From Bacteroidota bacterium (GTDB lineage: Bacteria; Bacteroidota; Rhodothermia; Rhodothermales; Salinibacteraceae), in NCBI GenBank assembly GCA_009908725.1, contig JAAAOT010000157.1:1-40174 (forward strand): a stretch of DNA of 40,174 bases. Reading direction: 5' to 3'. The position numbers and the translations under genes are program-made. Shown here in pieces: positions 40,174 to 40,174 of the stretch (the first letter of the stretch is position 1; each line of letters opens with the position of its first letter). Below the pieces are notes generated by a model, which had not been told where the DNA came from, searched no databases, and saw only the letters and a list, made by a program, of their open reading frames with translations.

Positions 40174-40174
40174 G

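Noticed and set aside
1-40174. CRISPR arrays, IS elements, prophage or toxin-antitoxin genes
   Set aside because: No regularly spaced repeats other than the 16-bp array, no transposase or integrase motifs, and no small paired genes of that kind were seen.

Overview
The window looks like chromosomal core and accessory DNA from a GC-rich, probably halophilic member of the Rhodothermota/Salinibacteraceae (former Bacteroidetes order II). The reasons are high GC, many acidic proteins (DUF1015 protein, Dcd, aconitase, lipoproteins), almost no Shine-Dalgarno sequences before the starts, a bacilliredoxin, many lipoproteins and outer-membrane proteins, and a CrtB/CruF/glycosyltransferase/acyltransferase cluster of the kind expected for salinixanthin-like carotenoid acyl glycosides. 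The genus is an inference. I see no IS element, prophage, CRISPR array or rRNA.

Layout. 1-3.3 kb (minus): 3'-truncated threonine aldolase, MtgA-type glycosyltransferase, GreA, NlpC/P60 lipoprotein. 3.7-4.2 kb (plus): bacilliredoxin. 4.3-11.4 kb (minus): LD-carboxypeptidase, CorA, LapA-like protein, then the carotenoid block: GT2 glycosyltransferase, TPR-like exported protein, PlsC-type acyltransferase, CrtB and CruF. A repeated 12-bp motif lies upstream of the block. 11.7-13.6 kb (plus): WbqC-family protein, dCTP deaminase and a small membrane protein with a His-rich HGDHVH motif. 13.6-18.3 kb: DapA-family aldolase (minus), secreted alpha/beta hydrolase and SixA (plus), ZIP transporter (minus). 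18.4-19.1 kb (minus): tRNA operon with two initiator tRNA-fMet and two identical tRNA-Asp genes, closed by a terminator. 19.7-26.1 kb (plus): DUF1015 protein with SerA, then MutS and a gamma-carbonic anhydrase.

The most unusual region is 26.1-33.7 kb (minus). Four genes lie head to tail: an outer-membrane beta-barrel-like protein, a 1025-residue exported subtilase with Glu where the catalytic Asp is expected, a divergent sigma-70-like factor, and a membrane anti-sigma-like protein. The anti-sigma-like protein has two H-x3-C-x2-C motifs outside the periplasm and a periplasmic beta-sandwich whose sequence pattern also occurs in the subtilase. I read this as a candidate envelope-sensing and transcription-control locus. 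A lipoprotein gene with its own good promoter precedes it.

The last part has a DagK/YegS-type lipid kinase followed by five 16-bp tandem repeats, a lipoprotein alpha/beta hydrolase, an exported TPR protein, and the C-terminal half of aconitase running off the right edge with a strong terminator.

All family calls come from motifs read by eye; no database search was run. Where the longest open frame began with GTG/TTG or with a stretch unlike the family, the start was moved to the ATG that fits the family or signal peptide.
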